The notes below the pieces were generated by a model that did no database searches, had not been told where the DNA came from, and worked only from the letters and a program-made list of their open reading frames with translations. Below, one piece after another: positions 39,521 through 48,647 of a DNA stretch of 64,000 nt. A program made the translations under genes and the position numbers. Each line of letters starts with the position of its first letter. The first letter of the stretch is position 1. Where the stretch lies: assembly GCF_020991365.1 (NCBI RefSeq), contig NZ_JAJLRA010000005.1, forward strand, positions 186,001 to 250,000, written 5' to 3'. This DNA comes from Streptacidiphilus sp. ASG 303. Its GTDB lineage: Bacteria > Actinomycetota > Actinomycetes > Streptomycetales > Streptomycetaceae.

Positions 39521-39790
39521 CTAGCCCCGGTCGGACAGGTGTCCAACAGCGCGCCGCCCCCGGCGGGAGCGCACCCGGCCGAGGACCCACCGGGCGGCGG
39601 AGACCGCGGCCAGCACGGCGAAGAGCCCCAGCACGACGGACGCGGCCACGTCCCAGCCGTCCCGGACGCCGTGGTCGCGGAGGCGCACGGCCCACCTGAG
39701 GAGCAGGAAGGCGCTCCACAGGGCGACCAGGACCTCCTGGACCCGCGGGCCGGTCCACCGGTCGAGCCGCGACCCGGGTCTGCGGACCAT
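39521..39790 (-). CDS. Small membrane protein, 89 residues
   Basis: A predicted two-helix membrane protein. Helix 1 is near VQEVLVALWSAFLLLRWAV and helix 2 is WDVAASVVLGLFAVLAAVSA; the termini carry many Arg, so both ends should face the cytoplasm. The ATG at 39790 overlaps the stop of the deaminase-fold gene by ATGA, which means translational coupling. It is not recognised as a named family. Together with the 54-residue protein it forms a small membrane pair between the deaminase-like gene and era. Confidence 0.75.
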   Translation of the reverse strand: MVRRPGSRLDRWTGPRVQEVLVALWSAFLLLRWAVRLRDHGVRDGWDVAASVVLGLFAVLAAVSAARWVLGRVRSRRGRRAVGHLSDRG

Positions 39791-40143
39791 CAGGCGGGCG
39801 TGGTGGACAGCACCGTGCCGTCGGGGCCGGCCAGCAGCACCGGCGTCCCCGCCCCGCCCAGGTCGCGGACGGCGGCGAGGTCCGCCTCGGCCGGGGCGTC
39901 GGCGGCGGTGACCACGGCGGCGGCCTCCAGGCCCTTGGCGCCGCTGGCGACGGCCATGGCGACCGCGGTCTGCAGGGCGGTGAGCCGCAGGGACTCCAGG
40001 GCGACGGTGCCGGCCACGTAGGTGCGGCCGGTCTCGTCGCGGACCGCCGCGCCCTCGGGGACGCCGTTGCGGGCCCGGGCCGAGCGGGCCAGGGTGACGA
40101 TCTTCTTGTCCTCCGGGTCCAGCCCGGCTGCGGCGTCGCTCAT
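39790..40143 (-). CDS. Cytidine deaminase-fold protein lacking the zinc site
   Basis: A 117-residue protein that fits the deaminase fold in order and length: DKKIVTLARSARARNGVPEG, RTYVAGTVALESLRLTALQ, AMAVASGAKGLEAAAVVTAA, and TPVLLAGPDGTVLST. Streptomyces relatives are usually annotated cytidine deaminase. The catalytic H-A-E is replaced by T-A-L-Q, and no P-C-x-x-C is present (there is no Cys or His in the protein), so zinc-dependent deamination is not possible. ATG 40143 is used; 40155 is an alternative. It overlaps the 89-residue membrane gene. Confidence 0.75.
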   Translation of the reverse strand: MSDAAAGLDPEDKKIVTLARSARARNGVPEGAAVRDETGRTYVAGTVALESLRLTALQTAVAMAVASGAKGLEAAAVVTAADAPAEADLAAVRDLGGAGTPVLLAGPDGTVLSTTPA

Positions 40144-40223
40144 GGCCCCGAGCATAGCGATCACCGCGCCGGGCCGTCCGGCCGAGGCCGCGCCGCCCCG
40201 GGAGGGCGGCCCGGAGGCCGGGG

Positions 40224-41594
40224 TCAGCCGGCGGGGTGCGGCTCCTCGTGCTCCTCGGCGGCCTGCGCCGCCCGGTCCTCGCCGTGCCCGCGGCCCCCGC
40301 CGCGCCGCACCGGCTCGGCGAGGACGGTGCCGATGCGGTTGCGGCGGCCGGCGGAGGACTCGGCGGTCAGGCGCAGCGCGGTGATGGGCACCGCGTCGTC
40401 CTCCGGGAGCGGCACCTCGCAGGAGGCGCCGGGGATGGGCACGCGGCCCAGGTGCTTGGCGAGGAGGCCGCCGACGGTCTCGACGTCCTCGTCGGCCAGC
40501 TCCAGGCCGAAGAGCTCGCCGAGGTCCTCGACGGGCAGCCGGGCGGTGACCCGGTAGGTGCCGCCGCCCAGCTCCTCCACGGGCGGGGCCTCCCGGTCGT
40601 ACTCGTCGGTGATCTCGCCGACGATCTCCTCCAGGACGTCCTCGATGGTGACCAGGCCGGCGGTCCCGCCGTACTCGTCGATGACGATGGCGACGTGGGA
40701 GCGCATCTGCTGCATCTCGCGCAGCAGGTCGCCGGCCGGCTTGGAGTCGGGGACGAAGACGGCGGGGCGCATGACCGAGGAGACCGGCTCGGACTCGGCG
40801 TCGCGGTTGATGTGGGTGCGGCGGACCAGGTCCTTGAGGTAGACGATGCCGACGACGTCGTCCTCGTTGTCGCCGACCACGGGGATGCGGGAGAAGCCGC
40901 TGCGCAGCGCCAGGGTGAGGGCCTGGCGGACGCTCTTGTGCCGCTCGATGAGCACCAGGTCGGTGCGGGGCACCATCACCTCGCGGACGATGGTGTCGCC
41001 GAGCTCGAAGACCGAGTGCACCATGCGGCGCTCCTCGTCCTCGATCAGGGCGTCCTTCTCGGCGAGGTCGACCAGGGCGCGCAGCTCGGCCTCGGAGGCG
41101 AAGGGGCCCTCCCGGAAGCCCTTGCCGGGGGTGAGGGCGTTGCCGAGGAGGATCAGCAGCCGGGGGATGGGGCCGAGGACGCGGGCCAGCGGCAGCAGCA
41201 CCACGGAGGCCGCGGTGGCGGTGTTCAGGGGGTGCTGGCGGCCGATGGTGCGGGGGGAGACCCCGACCATGACGAAGGAGACCAGCACCATCACGCCGAT
41301 GGCGACCAGCACCGCGACCCAGGTGGAGGCGAAGCCCCGCACGCAGACGACGGTGACCAGGACGGCGGCCGCCATCTCGGAGCCGACCCGGATGAGGGTG
41401 GCCAGGTTGAGGTAGCGGATGGGGTCGGTGGCCAGGGTGAGGAGCCGGGCGGAGCCGCGCCGCCCGGCGCGGACGGCCTCCTCGGCGCGGAACCGGGACA
41501 CCCGGGAGATGCCCGCCTCGGCGCAGGCCGCCAGCCATCCGACGATGACCAGCAGGACCGCGCCGATGACGAACGACGTCGTGTTGCCGCCCAT
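40224..41594 (-). CDS. Hemolysin C / CorC family protein (CNNM domain, CBS pair)
   Basis: A 456-residue membrane protein. An N-terminal CNNM (DUF21) domain with four hydrophobic helices (residues about 8-150) is followed by two CBS domains ([53 protein letters not shown]) and a C-terminal CorC_HlyC domain ([20 protein letters not shown]). Such proteins influence magnesium and cobalt efflux and membrane homeostasis; haemolysis is only in the name. The Ala/Glu/His-rich tail is not conserved. It lies between ybeY and the deaminase-fold gene. Confidence 0.9.
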   Translation of the reverse strand: MGGNTTSFVIGAVLLVIVGWLAACAEAGISRVSRFRAEEAVRAGRRGSARLLTLATDPIRYLNLATLIRVGSEMAAAVLVTVVCVRGFASTWVAVLVAIGVMVLVSFVMVGVSPRTIGRQHPLNTATAASVVLLPLARVLGPIPRLLILLGNALTPGKGFREGPFASEAELRALVDLAEKDALIEDEERRMVHSVFELGDTIVREVMVPRTDLVLIERHKSVRQALTLALRSGFSRIPVVGDNEDDVVGIVYLKDLVRRTHINRDAESEPVSSVMRPAVFVPDSKPAGDLLREMQQMRSHVAIVIDEYGGTAGLVTIEDVLEEIVGEITDEYDREAPPVEELGGGTYRVTARLPVEDLGELFGLELADEDVETVGGLLAKHLGRVPIPGASCEVPLPEDDAVPITALRLTAESSAGRRNRIGTVLAEPVRRGGGRGHGEDRAAQAAEEHEEPHPAG

Positions 41595-41695
41595 GTGCGT
41601 CTGTCAGCTCTTCCGTGTGCCCGTTGCCGGGACTGCTCGTGCGGGGTGCCCGCGCGGGATGGCCCGTGCGGGGTGCTTCGCGGGTCCGTCCGGTC

Positions 41696-42184
41696 TCAGC
41701 GGACGGTGGGGGCAGGGGAGGGGCCCTCCAGGCCGCGGGAGGCACGCCAGTCGTCCAGGATGCGCTTCTGCAGGCCGAACATCTCGCGCTCCTCCTCGGG
41801 CTCCTCGTGGTCGTAGCCGAGGACGTGCAGCACGCCGTGGACGGTGAGCAGCTGCAGCTCGTCGTCCATGGAGTGGCCGCCGGCCTTGCCCTGGCCGAGC
41901 GCGACCTCGGGGCAGAGCACGATGTCGCCGAGGAGGCCCTGCGGCAGCTCCTCCCCCTCCTTGCCGGGGCGCAGCTCGTCCATGGGGAAGGACATCACGT
42001 CCGTGGGGCCGGGCTCGTCCATCCACTGGATGTGGAGCTGCTCCATGGCGTCGGAGTCCACGAGGATCACCGACAGCTCGGAGAGGGGGTGGATGCGCAT
42101 GCGGTCCAGGGCGTAGCGGGCGACGTCGAGCACGGACTGCTCGTCGACCTCCCAGCCGGACTCGTTGTTGACGTCGATCGACAT
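41696..42184 (-). CDS. ybeY: Endoribonuclease YbeY (rRNA maturation factor)
   Basis: A 162-residue zinc endoribonuclease that trims the 3' end of 16S rRNA and takes part in ribosome quality control. The zinc site [16 protein letters not shown] is clear near residue 115, with the conserved [10 protein letters not shown] near residue 62 and [10 protein letters not shown] near 87. ATG 42184 begins [10 protein letters not shown], the conserved start. It lies 21 bases behind phoH, an order found in many bacteria. Confidence 0.96.
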   Translation of the reverse strand: MSIDVNNESGWEVDEQSVLDVARYALDRMRIHPLSELSVILVDSDAMEQLHIQWMDEPGPTDVMSFPMDELRPGKEGEELPQGLLGDIVLCPEVALGQGKAGGHSMDDELQLLTVHGVLHVLGYDHEEPEEEREMFGLQKRILDDWRASRGLEGPSPAPTVR

Positions 42185-42205
42185 GGTCGGTGGGGTTCTC
42201 GGCTC

Positions 42206-43372
42206 TCAGCTGTCGTTGCGGCGGGGCTGGCGGGGTGCGCGGCCGCGGGGGCGGTGCGCGGACGGGTCCCCGGCGTCGGCGGGGTTCTCGGCGTCCCAGC
42301 GCTCGTAGGCGTCCACGATGCGGCTCACCAGCTTGTGGCGGACCACGTCGGTGCTGGTGAGGAGGGAGAAGTGGATGTCGGGGACGTCGGAGAGGATCTC
42401 CTGGACGACCTTCAGCCCGCTCCTCGTGCCGCCGGGGAGGTCGACCTGGGTGACGTCGCCGGTGATGACGATCTTGGAGTTGAACCCGAGCCGGGTGAGG
42501 AACATCTTCATCTGCTCGGGGTTCGTGTTCTGCGCCTCGTCGAGGATGATGAACGCGTCGTTGAGGGTGCGGCCGCGCATGTACGCGAGCGGTGCCACCT
42601 CGATCGTCCCGGCGGCCATGAGGCGCGGGATGGAGTCGGGGTCCATCATGTCGTGCAGCGCGTCGTAGAGCGGGCGCAGGTACGGGTCGATCTTCTCGTA
42701 CAGGGTGCCGGGCAGGAAGCCGAGCCGCTCGCCGGCCTCGACGGCGGGGCGGGTCAGGATGATCCGGTTGACCTCCTTGGCCTGGAGGGCCTGGACGGCC
42801 TTGGCCATGGCCAGGTAGGTCTTGCCCGTGCCGGCGGGTCCGATGCCGAAGACCACGGTGTGCCGGTCGATGGCCTCGACGTAGCGCATCTGGTTGAGGG
42901 TCTTGGGGCGGATGGTGCGGCCGCGGCTGGAGAGGATGTTGGCCGTCAGCACCTGGGAGGGGTTGTCCGACGCCTCGGGGTGGGAGGGGTCGGCCGCCGC
43001 GCTCCGGAGCATGGCGATGGAGCGCTCCACGGAGTCCTCCGTCAGGGGCTGGCCGGTGCGCAGCACCAGCATCATCTCGTTGAACAGGCGCTGCACGAGG
43101 GCGGTCTCGGCGGCGTCGCCGGTGGCGGTCACCTCGTTGCCGCGGACGTGGATGTCGACCCCGGGGAACGCGGCCTCGATGACCCGCAGCAGGGAGTCCG
43201 CGGAGCCCAGGACGGTCACCATGGGGTGCTTCTCGGGGATCACGATGCGGGCGCGTGCCGTGCCGCCGTCGTCCACCGCGGGGCCGCTGCCGTTGGCGCG
43301 GGGCCGCGCGCCGTCGGTGCGCGGTCCGGTGGTGCGGGCCCGCCGGGCCCCGCTGTCTGGTGTCGCAGTCAT
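42206..43372 (-). CDS. PhoH family ATPase/RNA helicase-like protein
   Basis: A 388-residue cytoplasmic ATPase of the PhoH type. A disordered N terminus (residues 1-40) and a short KH/R3H-like segment (VIEAAFPGVDIHVRGNEV) are followed by the nucleoside triphosphatase domain: Walker A GIGPAGTGKTYLAM, ILTRPAVEAGERLGFLPGTL, Walker B FIILDEAQNT and VITGDVTQVDLP. The tight link with ybeY and, downstream, era is conserved, pointing to RNA or ribosome maturation. ATG 43372 follows 242 bases without a gene that include a hairpin GTACCC-CCAA-GGGTAC (43434-43449). Confidence 0.94.
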   Translation of the reverse strand: MTATPDSGARRARTTGPRTDGARPRANGSGPAVDDGGTARARIVIPEKHPMVTVLGSADSLLRVIEAAFPGVDIHVRGNEVTATGDAAETALVQRLFNEMMLVLRTGQPLTEDSVERSIAMLRSAAADPSHPEASDNPSQVLTANILSSRGRTIRPKTLNQMRYVEAIDRHTVVFGIGPAGTGKTYLAMAKAVQALQAKEVNRIILTRPAVEAGERLGFLPGTLYEKIDPYLRPLYDALHDMMDPDSIPRLMAAGTIEVAPLAYMRGRTLNDAFIILDEAQNTNPEQMKMFLTRLGFNSKIVITGDVTQVDLPGGTRSGLKVVQEILSDVPDIHFSLLTSTDVVRHKLVSRIVDAYERWDAENPADAGDPSAHRPRGRAPRQPRRNDS

Positions 43373-43614
43373 GGGTCGGCCGCTGGGGCCTGCCTCATCC
43401 CCTCCGTCGTTCCGGTCCGCCGCTTCCGGCCTGGTACCCCCAAGGGTACGCCGAGGCACCGACGGCGGTACCGGGCGGCCGGGTCGGCCGCCGCCCGTCG
43501 ATGCTCCGCCACGGGGGCCGCGCACGCCAGTTCTTTTCCGCCTCCCGCACGCCCCGGCCCGCAGTCCTCCGCCCGGATCCGGCCCGGGGCCGGAGCAGGG
43601 ACCGGGGCGCGCGG

Positions 43615-44535
43615 TCAGCGGCGGGGCGGCAGCGGCACCCGGGCGAGGTCCGCGGCGAGCACGATCTCGCCGTCGAAGTGCGCGCGGGCCTCGGCGAGGT
43701 GCCCCTCCAGGTCGGGGTAGCGCTGCGAGAAGTGGGTGAGGACCAGGGTGCGCGCCCCGGCCTCGGCCGCGGTGCGGGCGGCCTGCGCGGCGGTGAGGTG
43801 GCCGTGGTCCTCCGCGAGCCGCGCGTCGGCCTCCAGGAACGTCGCCTCGATCACCAGCATGTCCACCCCGTCGGCGAGCGCGGCGACGCCCTCGCAGAGC
43901 CGGGTGTCCATGACGAACGCGAAGCTCTGGCCGGGCCGCGGCTCGCTGACCTCGGCCACGCCGACCGTGCGCCCGTCCGGCAGCACGAGGACGCCCTGCC
44001 GCTGCAGCCGGCCCACGTCGGGTCCGGCGATGCCGAGCGCCGCGAGCCGCTCGGGCAGCATCCGCCGCCCGTCGGGCTCGACCAGCCGGTAGCCGAACGA
44101 CTCCACGGGGTGGCTCAGGCGCACCGCGCCGAGGGCGAACGGCATCCCCGGCGCCTCCAGCGGCCCGGCGGCGGCGATCGGCCGGGGCCGCAGCTCCACC
44201 GTCTCGTGGAAGGCGCTGGCGTGCCGCAGCCGCTCGAAGAAGTGGCCTCCGGAGGCGGGGAACCAGCAGTCCACCGGGTGCGGCACCCGGTCGAGGTTGA
44301 GCCGCTGGACGACGCCCGCCAGCCCCAGGCAGTGGTCGCCGTGGAAGTGGGTGACGCAGATCCGGGTGACGTCGGTGGCCGAGACCCCGGCGTGCAGCAT
44401 CTGCCGCTGGGTGCCCTCGCCCGGGTCGAAGAGCAGGCCCTCGCCGTCCCACCGCAGCAGGTAGCCGTTGTGGTTGCGGTGCCGGGTGGGCACCTGGCTG
44501 GCCGTGCCGAGCACGACGAGTTCGCGGGAGGACAC
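43615..44535 (-). CDS. rnz: Ribonuclease Z
   Basis: A 306-residue metallo-beta-lactamase-fold enzyme that matures tRNA 3' ends. The zinc motif [11 protein letters not shown] is near residue 62; [20 protein letters not shown] and [12 protein letters not shown] mark the N-terminal family blocks, and [20 protein letters not shown] with LTHFSQRY supply the remaining ligands. The start is a GTG at 44535 giving MSSRELVVL. It is 15 bases behind the HIT gene, so probably co-transcribed with it. Confidence 0.93.
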   Translation of the reverse strand: MSSRELVVLGTASQVPTRHRNHNGYLLRWDGEGLLFDPGEGTQRQMLHAGVSATDVTRICVTHFHGDHCLGLAGVVQRLNLDRVPHPVDCWFPASGGHFFERLRHASAFHETVELRPRPIAAAGPLEAPGMPFALGAVRLSHPVESFGYRLVEPDGRRMLPERLAALGIAGPDVGRLQRQGVLVLPDGRTVGVAEVSEPRPGQSFAFVMDTRLCEGVAALADGVDMLVIEATFLEADARLAEDHGHLTAAQAARTAAEAGARTLVLTHFSQRYPDLEGHLAEARAHFDGEIVLAADLARVPLPPRR

Positions 44536-44550
44536 GGCTGCGCCGCCCCC

Positions 44551-44913
44551 TCAGACGAGCATGGCGTGGAGGCTGTCGCCGCCGCCCAGGACGTGCGCGT
44601 GCGCGTGGAAGACGGTCTGCCCGGCGCCCTCACCGGTGTTGAAGATGATCCGGTAGCCGGACCCGTCGACCTTCTCCAGGGCGGCGACCTCGCCCGCCTC
44701 CGCCAGGACCGCGGCCGCCTGCGCCGGGTCGCCGGCGGCCAGCGCCGCCGCGTTCGGGTAGTGCGCCTTGGGCACCACGAGGACGTGCACGGGGGCCTGG
44801 GGGCTGATGTCGCGGAAGGCGAGGGTGGTCTCCGTCTCGCGGACCACCTCGGCGGGGACCTCCCGCGCCACGATCCTGCAGAACAGGCAGTCCGCCTGCG
44901 GCTCACCCGTCAT
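44551..44913 (-). CDS. HIT family nucleotide-binding protein
   Basis: A 120-residue histidine-triad protein, a hydrolase of nucleotide phosphoramidates such as aminoacyl-AMP by-products. CLFCRIVAREVPAEVV at the start, FRDISPQAPVHVLVVPKAH, and the triad FHAHAHVLGGG near residue 105 match HinT-type members. The Cys pair (DCLFC) together with the triad-side His can bind zinc, as in many bacterial HIT proteins. ATG 44913. It leads the HIT-rnz pair. Confidence 0.93.
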   Translation of the reverse strand: MTGEPQADCLFCRIVAREVPAEVVRETETTLAFRDISPQAPVHVLVVPKAHYPNAAALAAGDPAQAAAVLAEAGEVAALEKVDGSGYRIIFNTGEGAGQTVFHAHAHVLGGGDSLHAMLV

Positions 44914-44991
44914 CGGGCCTCCACTCTCCGCGCTCCGCGCCCTGGCCGGGCCGTACCCGCCGCATGCTATCGGCCCCCGGCCGGGCGTCCG

Positions 44992-45029
44992 CGGGGGCGG
45001 GGCCGCGGCGCACCGCGGCCCCGCCCCCG
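44992..45029 (-). terminator. Terminator after the tricorn-like protease gene
   Basis: A 17-bp G/C stem (44992-45008 with 45013-45029) with loop CGCA begins 4 bases past the stop codon of the minus-strand protease gene. Confidence 0.75.
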
Positions 45030-45033
45030 GGCG

Positions 45034-48000
45034 TCACAGCTCCGGCAGCGCCGGGGGCCGCTTCGCGGGCCGCTCCGCGAGGGAGGCCAGGGCGATCCGC
45101 ACGCCCTCGGCCAGCTGCGGGTCCTCCCCCGCGGCCCAGTGGTGCGGCGCCATGACGACCTCGACGTCGGGGTCCGCGCCGTGGTTCTCCAGGCCCCAGC
45201 CGTAGTTCTCGAACCAGGTCGCGTACTTCGGCTGGGTGACGCCGGTGCCGTCCACCAGCGAGTAGCGGCCGTCGATGCCGATGACGCCGCCCCAGGTGCG
45301 GACGCCGACCACCGGTCCGATGCCGAGCGCCTGGATGGCGGCGTTGACGATGTCGCCGTCCGAGCCGGAGAACTCGTTGGCCAGCGCCACCACCGCGCCG
45401 CGGGGCGCGTCGCTCGGGTACGGCTCGGCGGAGCGGACGCCGCGCGTCAGGCCCCAGCTGACGACGCGCCGGTTGAGCTTCTCGACCACCAGCTGCGAGG
45501 TGTGGCCGCCGCGGTTCTCCCGCAGGTCCACGACCACGCCCTCGCGCGCCATCTCCACCCGCAGGTCGCGGTGGAGCTGGGCCCAGCCGGCGCCGACCAT
45601 GTCCGGCACGTGGAGGTAGCCGACCCGCCCCTGGGAGAGGCGGTGGGTCTCGGCGCGGCGGCCCGCCACCCAGTCGTGGTAGCGCAGCGGCTCCTCGTCG
45701 GCGAGCGGCACCACGACGACCTGCCGGGGCGCGCCGCCGCCGGCCGGGGCGACGGTGAGCTCCACGGGGCGGCCGGCGGCCCCGGCGAGCAGCGGCATGG
45801 GGCCGGTGACCGGGTCGACGGGCCGCCCGTCGACGGCGGTCAGCGCGTCGCCGGTCCGGACCGCGACACCGGGCGCGGCCAGCGGGGAGCGGGCACGCGG
45901 GTCGGAGGACTCGCCGGGCAGCACCCGGGCGACCCGCCACACGTCGCCGTCGCGGACCAGGTCGGCGCCGAGCAGCCCCTGCCGGCGGGCCTCATCGGTG
46001 GCGCGGCCGGGCGGGGAGACGTAGGCGTGCGAGGTGCCCAGCTCGCCCTGGACCTCCCAGAGGAGGTCGACCAGGTCGTCGTGGCTCCCCAGGCGGTCGA
46101 CGAGGGGGCGGTAGCGGGCGAGCACGCCGTCCCAGTCGACGCCGTTCATGTCCTCGCGCCAGAAGTTGTCGCGGGCCAGGCGGCCGTTCTCGTCGAACAT
46201 CTGCCGCCACTCGGCGCCCGGGTCGACGGTGGCGCGGACACGGGAGAGGTCGACGGTGAGGTCGTCGTCGGAGCCGTCGCCGGCCACCTTGCGGTCGGCG
46301 GGCAGGATCCGCAGCCGGCCGTGGTCGAGGACCGCGATGCGGCTGCCGTCGCCGGAGACCGCGAACGCGTCGAGGCCGTCGAGGAGCTCCTCGTCCTTGA
46401 GGGCCTTGAGGTCGTACCGCTCCAGGACGGGGCGCAGCTCGTCGGCCTCGGGGGAGGCCAGGTCGTCGCCGAGGACCCCGGCGACGGGGAGCCGCGTCCA
46501 CAGCACGCCGTCGCCGGCGGCGCGGAGGTCGCCGAAGCGGCCGCCGGGGACCGGGAAGGGCACGATGCGGTCGGCCAGGCCTTCGAGGTCCACCCGGGTG
46601 GCGGGCGCCCGTCCGGCGCCGCCGTCCTCGGCGTCCCCGCCGCCCTTGGGCTCCGCACCGCCGTCGCCGCCGCCGAACGGGCGGCCGTCCCGCTGCGGGC
46701 CGAACGGCGAGGGGGTGTCGGCGGCCAGGGTCAGCAGGTACGGGCGGCAGCCGGTCGGGAAGGACAGGTCGAAGACGTGGGCGTCGTAGACCGGGTCGAA
46801 GTTGCGGATGGACAGGAACGCCAGGTGGCGGCCGTCGGCGGTGAAGGACGGCGAGGTGTCGTTGAAGCGCAGCGGGGTCGCGTCGGCCACCTCCAGGCTC
46901 TCCGTGTCGGCGATCTTCAGCTGCCGCAGCGGCCAGGGGCCGGGGTGGGACCAGGCCAGCCAGCCGGAGTCGGGCGAGAAGGCCAGGTCGCAGACGTCGC
47001 CGTCCTCGCTGCGGGCGACCTCGCGGACCTCGCCGTCCTCCAGCCCGACCAGCAGCACCCGGCCGTCGTGGGAGGCGACGGCGACCCGGCGGCCGTCGGG
47101 GGCGGCGACGAGGTCCAGGACGCGGCCGAGCCTCCCGGCGGCGATCCGGCGGGGCGCGGCGCCCGGGGCGGCGCCGGTGGAAGGCGCGTACTCCAGGGCG
47201 TCCTCGCCCTCGGCGTCCGTCACCCAGACGACGCCCTGCGGCTGGTCCCCTCCGGGGGCGCCGCCGGCCCGGGCCTCCCGGCTCGGGGCGGCGCCGTCCT
47301 GGGCGTCCACGGCCTCGACGTCCCCGCCCCGGGCGTCCCCGGCGGGGGCGGCGGGGACGGGGGCGGCGGGGACGGGGGCGGCGGGGACGGGGACGACGCG
47401 GGCGAGGCGGGCCCGGACGCCGGGCTCCGCGGCCAGGGCCCGGACCGGTCCGTCGCGGTGGGTGACCCAGTGGACGGTGCCGCGCACGGTGACGGCGCTC
47501 GCGCGGCCGGTGCGGTCGGGGGAGGGAACCCCCAGGTGGTGCCCGGCGGGCACCGGGAACGGCTGGCGGCCGGTGCGGGGGCCGCCGAGCGCGACGTCCA
47601 GGCGGCGGGGCGCGCCGCCGTCGAGGGAGTCCAGCAGCCACAGCTCGCCGGCCTCGTGCCAGACGGTCCGAGTGCCGTCGGTGGTGGCGTTGCGGGCGTA
47701 GAAGCCGCCCTCGCCGTGCCGCCGCAGGTCGCCGCCGTCGGGGAGGCTGGACCAGAGGCGGGCGGTGCCGTCGTGGTCGGAGAGGAAGGCGATGCGGCCG
47801 CCCACCCACATCGGCGAGTCGATCTGGGTGTCGAGGTCCGCGTGCACGCGGTGGAACTCCCCGCCGGTGCGGCCGAGCCACAGCTTGCCCGCGGTGCCGC
47901 CGCGGTACCGCTTCCAGTGCGCGGGCTCCCGGCCCGTGCCGACCGGTCCGGCGGACAGCAGCAGGACCCGGGCGTCGCCGCCGTCGCCCTCCGCGCCGGG

Positions 48001-48450
48001 CTCGAAGGCGATGCCGCCGATCGGTCCGTACGGCAGCCTGCGCGGCTCCCCGCCGTCCAGCGGGACGGCGAAGGCCCAGGTGCGGCGGAGCGTGGACTGG
48101 CCGGCGGTGGTGATCGCGACCGGCTCGCCGCCGGGCGTCCAGCCGCGCAGCGCCGTTCTGGCGCTGCCCCAGTGGGTCAGGCGGCGGGCGGGGCCGCCGT
48201 CGACGGGGGCGACGTGGATCTCGGGGGCGCCGTCGCGGGTGGAGGTCCAGGCGACCAGGCTGCCGTCCGGCGAGAAGCGGGGGTGGGCGACGGGGGTCCG
48301 GTCGGCGCTGAGCCGCCAGGCGCGGCCTCCGTCGAGGGGTGCGATCCAGACGTCGTCCTCGGCGACGAAGGTGACCAGGTCGCCGTGGAGGTGCGGGTGG
48401 CGCAGGTAGGTGCCGGGGTGCGCGGAGGTGCCGTGGGCTGCTGTGATCAC
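45034..48450 (-). CDS. Tricorn-like S41 family protease
   Basis: A 1138-residue cytoplasmic protease. Beta-propeller repeats occupy residues about 10-650 (DLVTFVAEDDVWIAPLDGGR, SPDGSLVAWTSTRDGAPEIH and many similar). A PDZ domain follows near residue 830 and an S41 serine-peptidase domain lies at the C terminus, with VVDLRENRGGH and the nucleophile in ALANEFSGSDGDIV (about residue 1008). This layout is the tricorn core, which trims proteasome or Clp peptides. GTG 48450 is preferred over 48468 because the conserved segment begins at TYLRHPHLHG. An in-frame 15-bp repeat at about 47350-47395 codes three P-V-P-A-A units in the propeller region. Confidence 0.9.
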   Translation of the reverse strand: MITAAHGTSAHPGTYLRHPHLHGDLVTFVAEDDVWIAPLDGGRAWRLSADRTPVAHPRFSPDGSLVAWTSTRDGAPEIHVAPVDGGPARRLTHWGSARTALRGWTPGGEPVAITTAGQSTLRRTWAFAVPLDGGEPRRLPYGPIGGIAFEPGAEGDGGDARVLLLSAGPVGTGREPAHWKRYRGGTAGKLWLGRTGGEFHRVHADLDTQIDSPMWVGGRIAFLSDHDGTARLWSSLPDGGDLRRHGEGGFYARNATTDGTRTVWHEAGELWLLDSLDGGAPRRLDVALGGPRTGRQPFPVPAGHHLGVPSPDRTGRASAVTVRGTVHWVTHRDGPVRALAAEPGVRARLARVVPVPAAPVPAAPVPAAPAGDARGGDVEAVDAQDGAAPSREARAGGAPGGDQPQGVVWVTDAEGEDALEYAPSTGAAPGAAPRRIAAGRLGRVLDLVAAPDGRRVAVASHDGRVLLVGLEDGEVREVARSEDGDVCDLAFSPDSGWLAWSHPGPWPLRQLKIADTESLEVADATPLRFNDTSPSFTADGRHLAFLSIRNFDPVYDAHVFDLSFPTGCRPYLLTLAADTPSPFGPQRDGRPFGGGDGGAEPKGGGDAEDGGAGRAPATRVDLEGLADRIVPFPVPGGRFGDLRAAGDGVLWTRLPVAGVLGDDLASPEADELRPVLERYDLKALKDEELLDGLDAFAVSGDGSRIAVLDHGRLRILPADRKVAGDGSDDDLTVDLSRVRATVDPGAEWRQMFDENGRLARDNFWREDMNGVDWDGVLARYRPLVDRLGSHDDLVDLLWEVQGELGTSHAYVSPPGRATDEARRQGLLGADLVRDGDVWRVARVLPGESSDPRARSPLAAPGVAVRTGDALTAVDGRPVDPVTGPMPLLAGAAGRPVELTVAPAGGGAPRQVVVVPLADEEPLRYHDWVAGRRAETHRLSQGRVGYLHVPDMVGAGWAQLHRDLRVEMAREGVVVDLRENRGGHTSQLVVEKLNRRVVSWGLTRGVRSAEPYPSDAPRGAVVALANEFSGSDGDIVNAAIQALGIGPVVGVRTWGGVIGIDGRYSLVDGTGVTQPKYATWFENYGWGLENHGADPDVEVVMAPHHWAAGEDPQLAEGVRIALASLAERPAKRPPALPEL

Positions 48451-48566
48451 GGCTGCCACCCTAGCCACGGGGTGTGGCGCGGGCCACGGGTTTCCCGCTC
48501 GGCGAACCGGACCGGTGGGAGGTTTCGGCGGGGCGCGGGCCCTGCCGGCCCGGTCGGTCCTGCCGG

Positions 48567-48634
48567 ACCGTCAGCCCTGTGCAACCGTCAGCCCTGTGCG
48601 ACCGGCCACCCTGTGGGACCGGCCACCCCCCGGG
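48567..48634. repeat. 17-bp tandem repeat, four copies
   Basis: Units starting ACCGTCAGCCCTGTGCA lie at 48567, 48584, 48601 and 48618. The first two are nearly identical; the last two diverge to ACCGGCCACCCTGTGGG-type. It lies between the rsmE stop and the protease start, in a 197-bp gap (48451-48647). Confidence 0.9.
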
Positions 48635-48647
48635 CCCGGCGGCGGTG

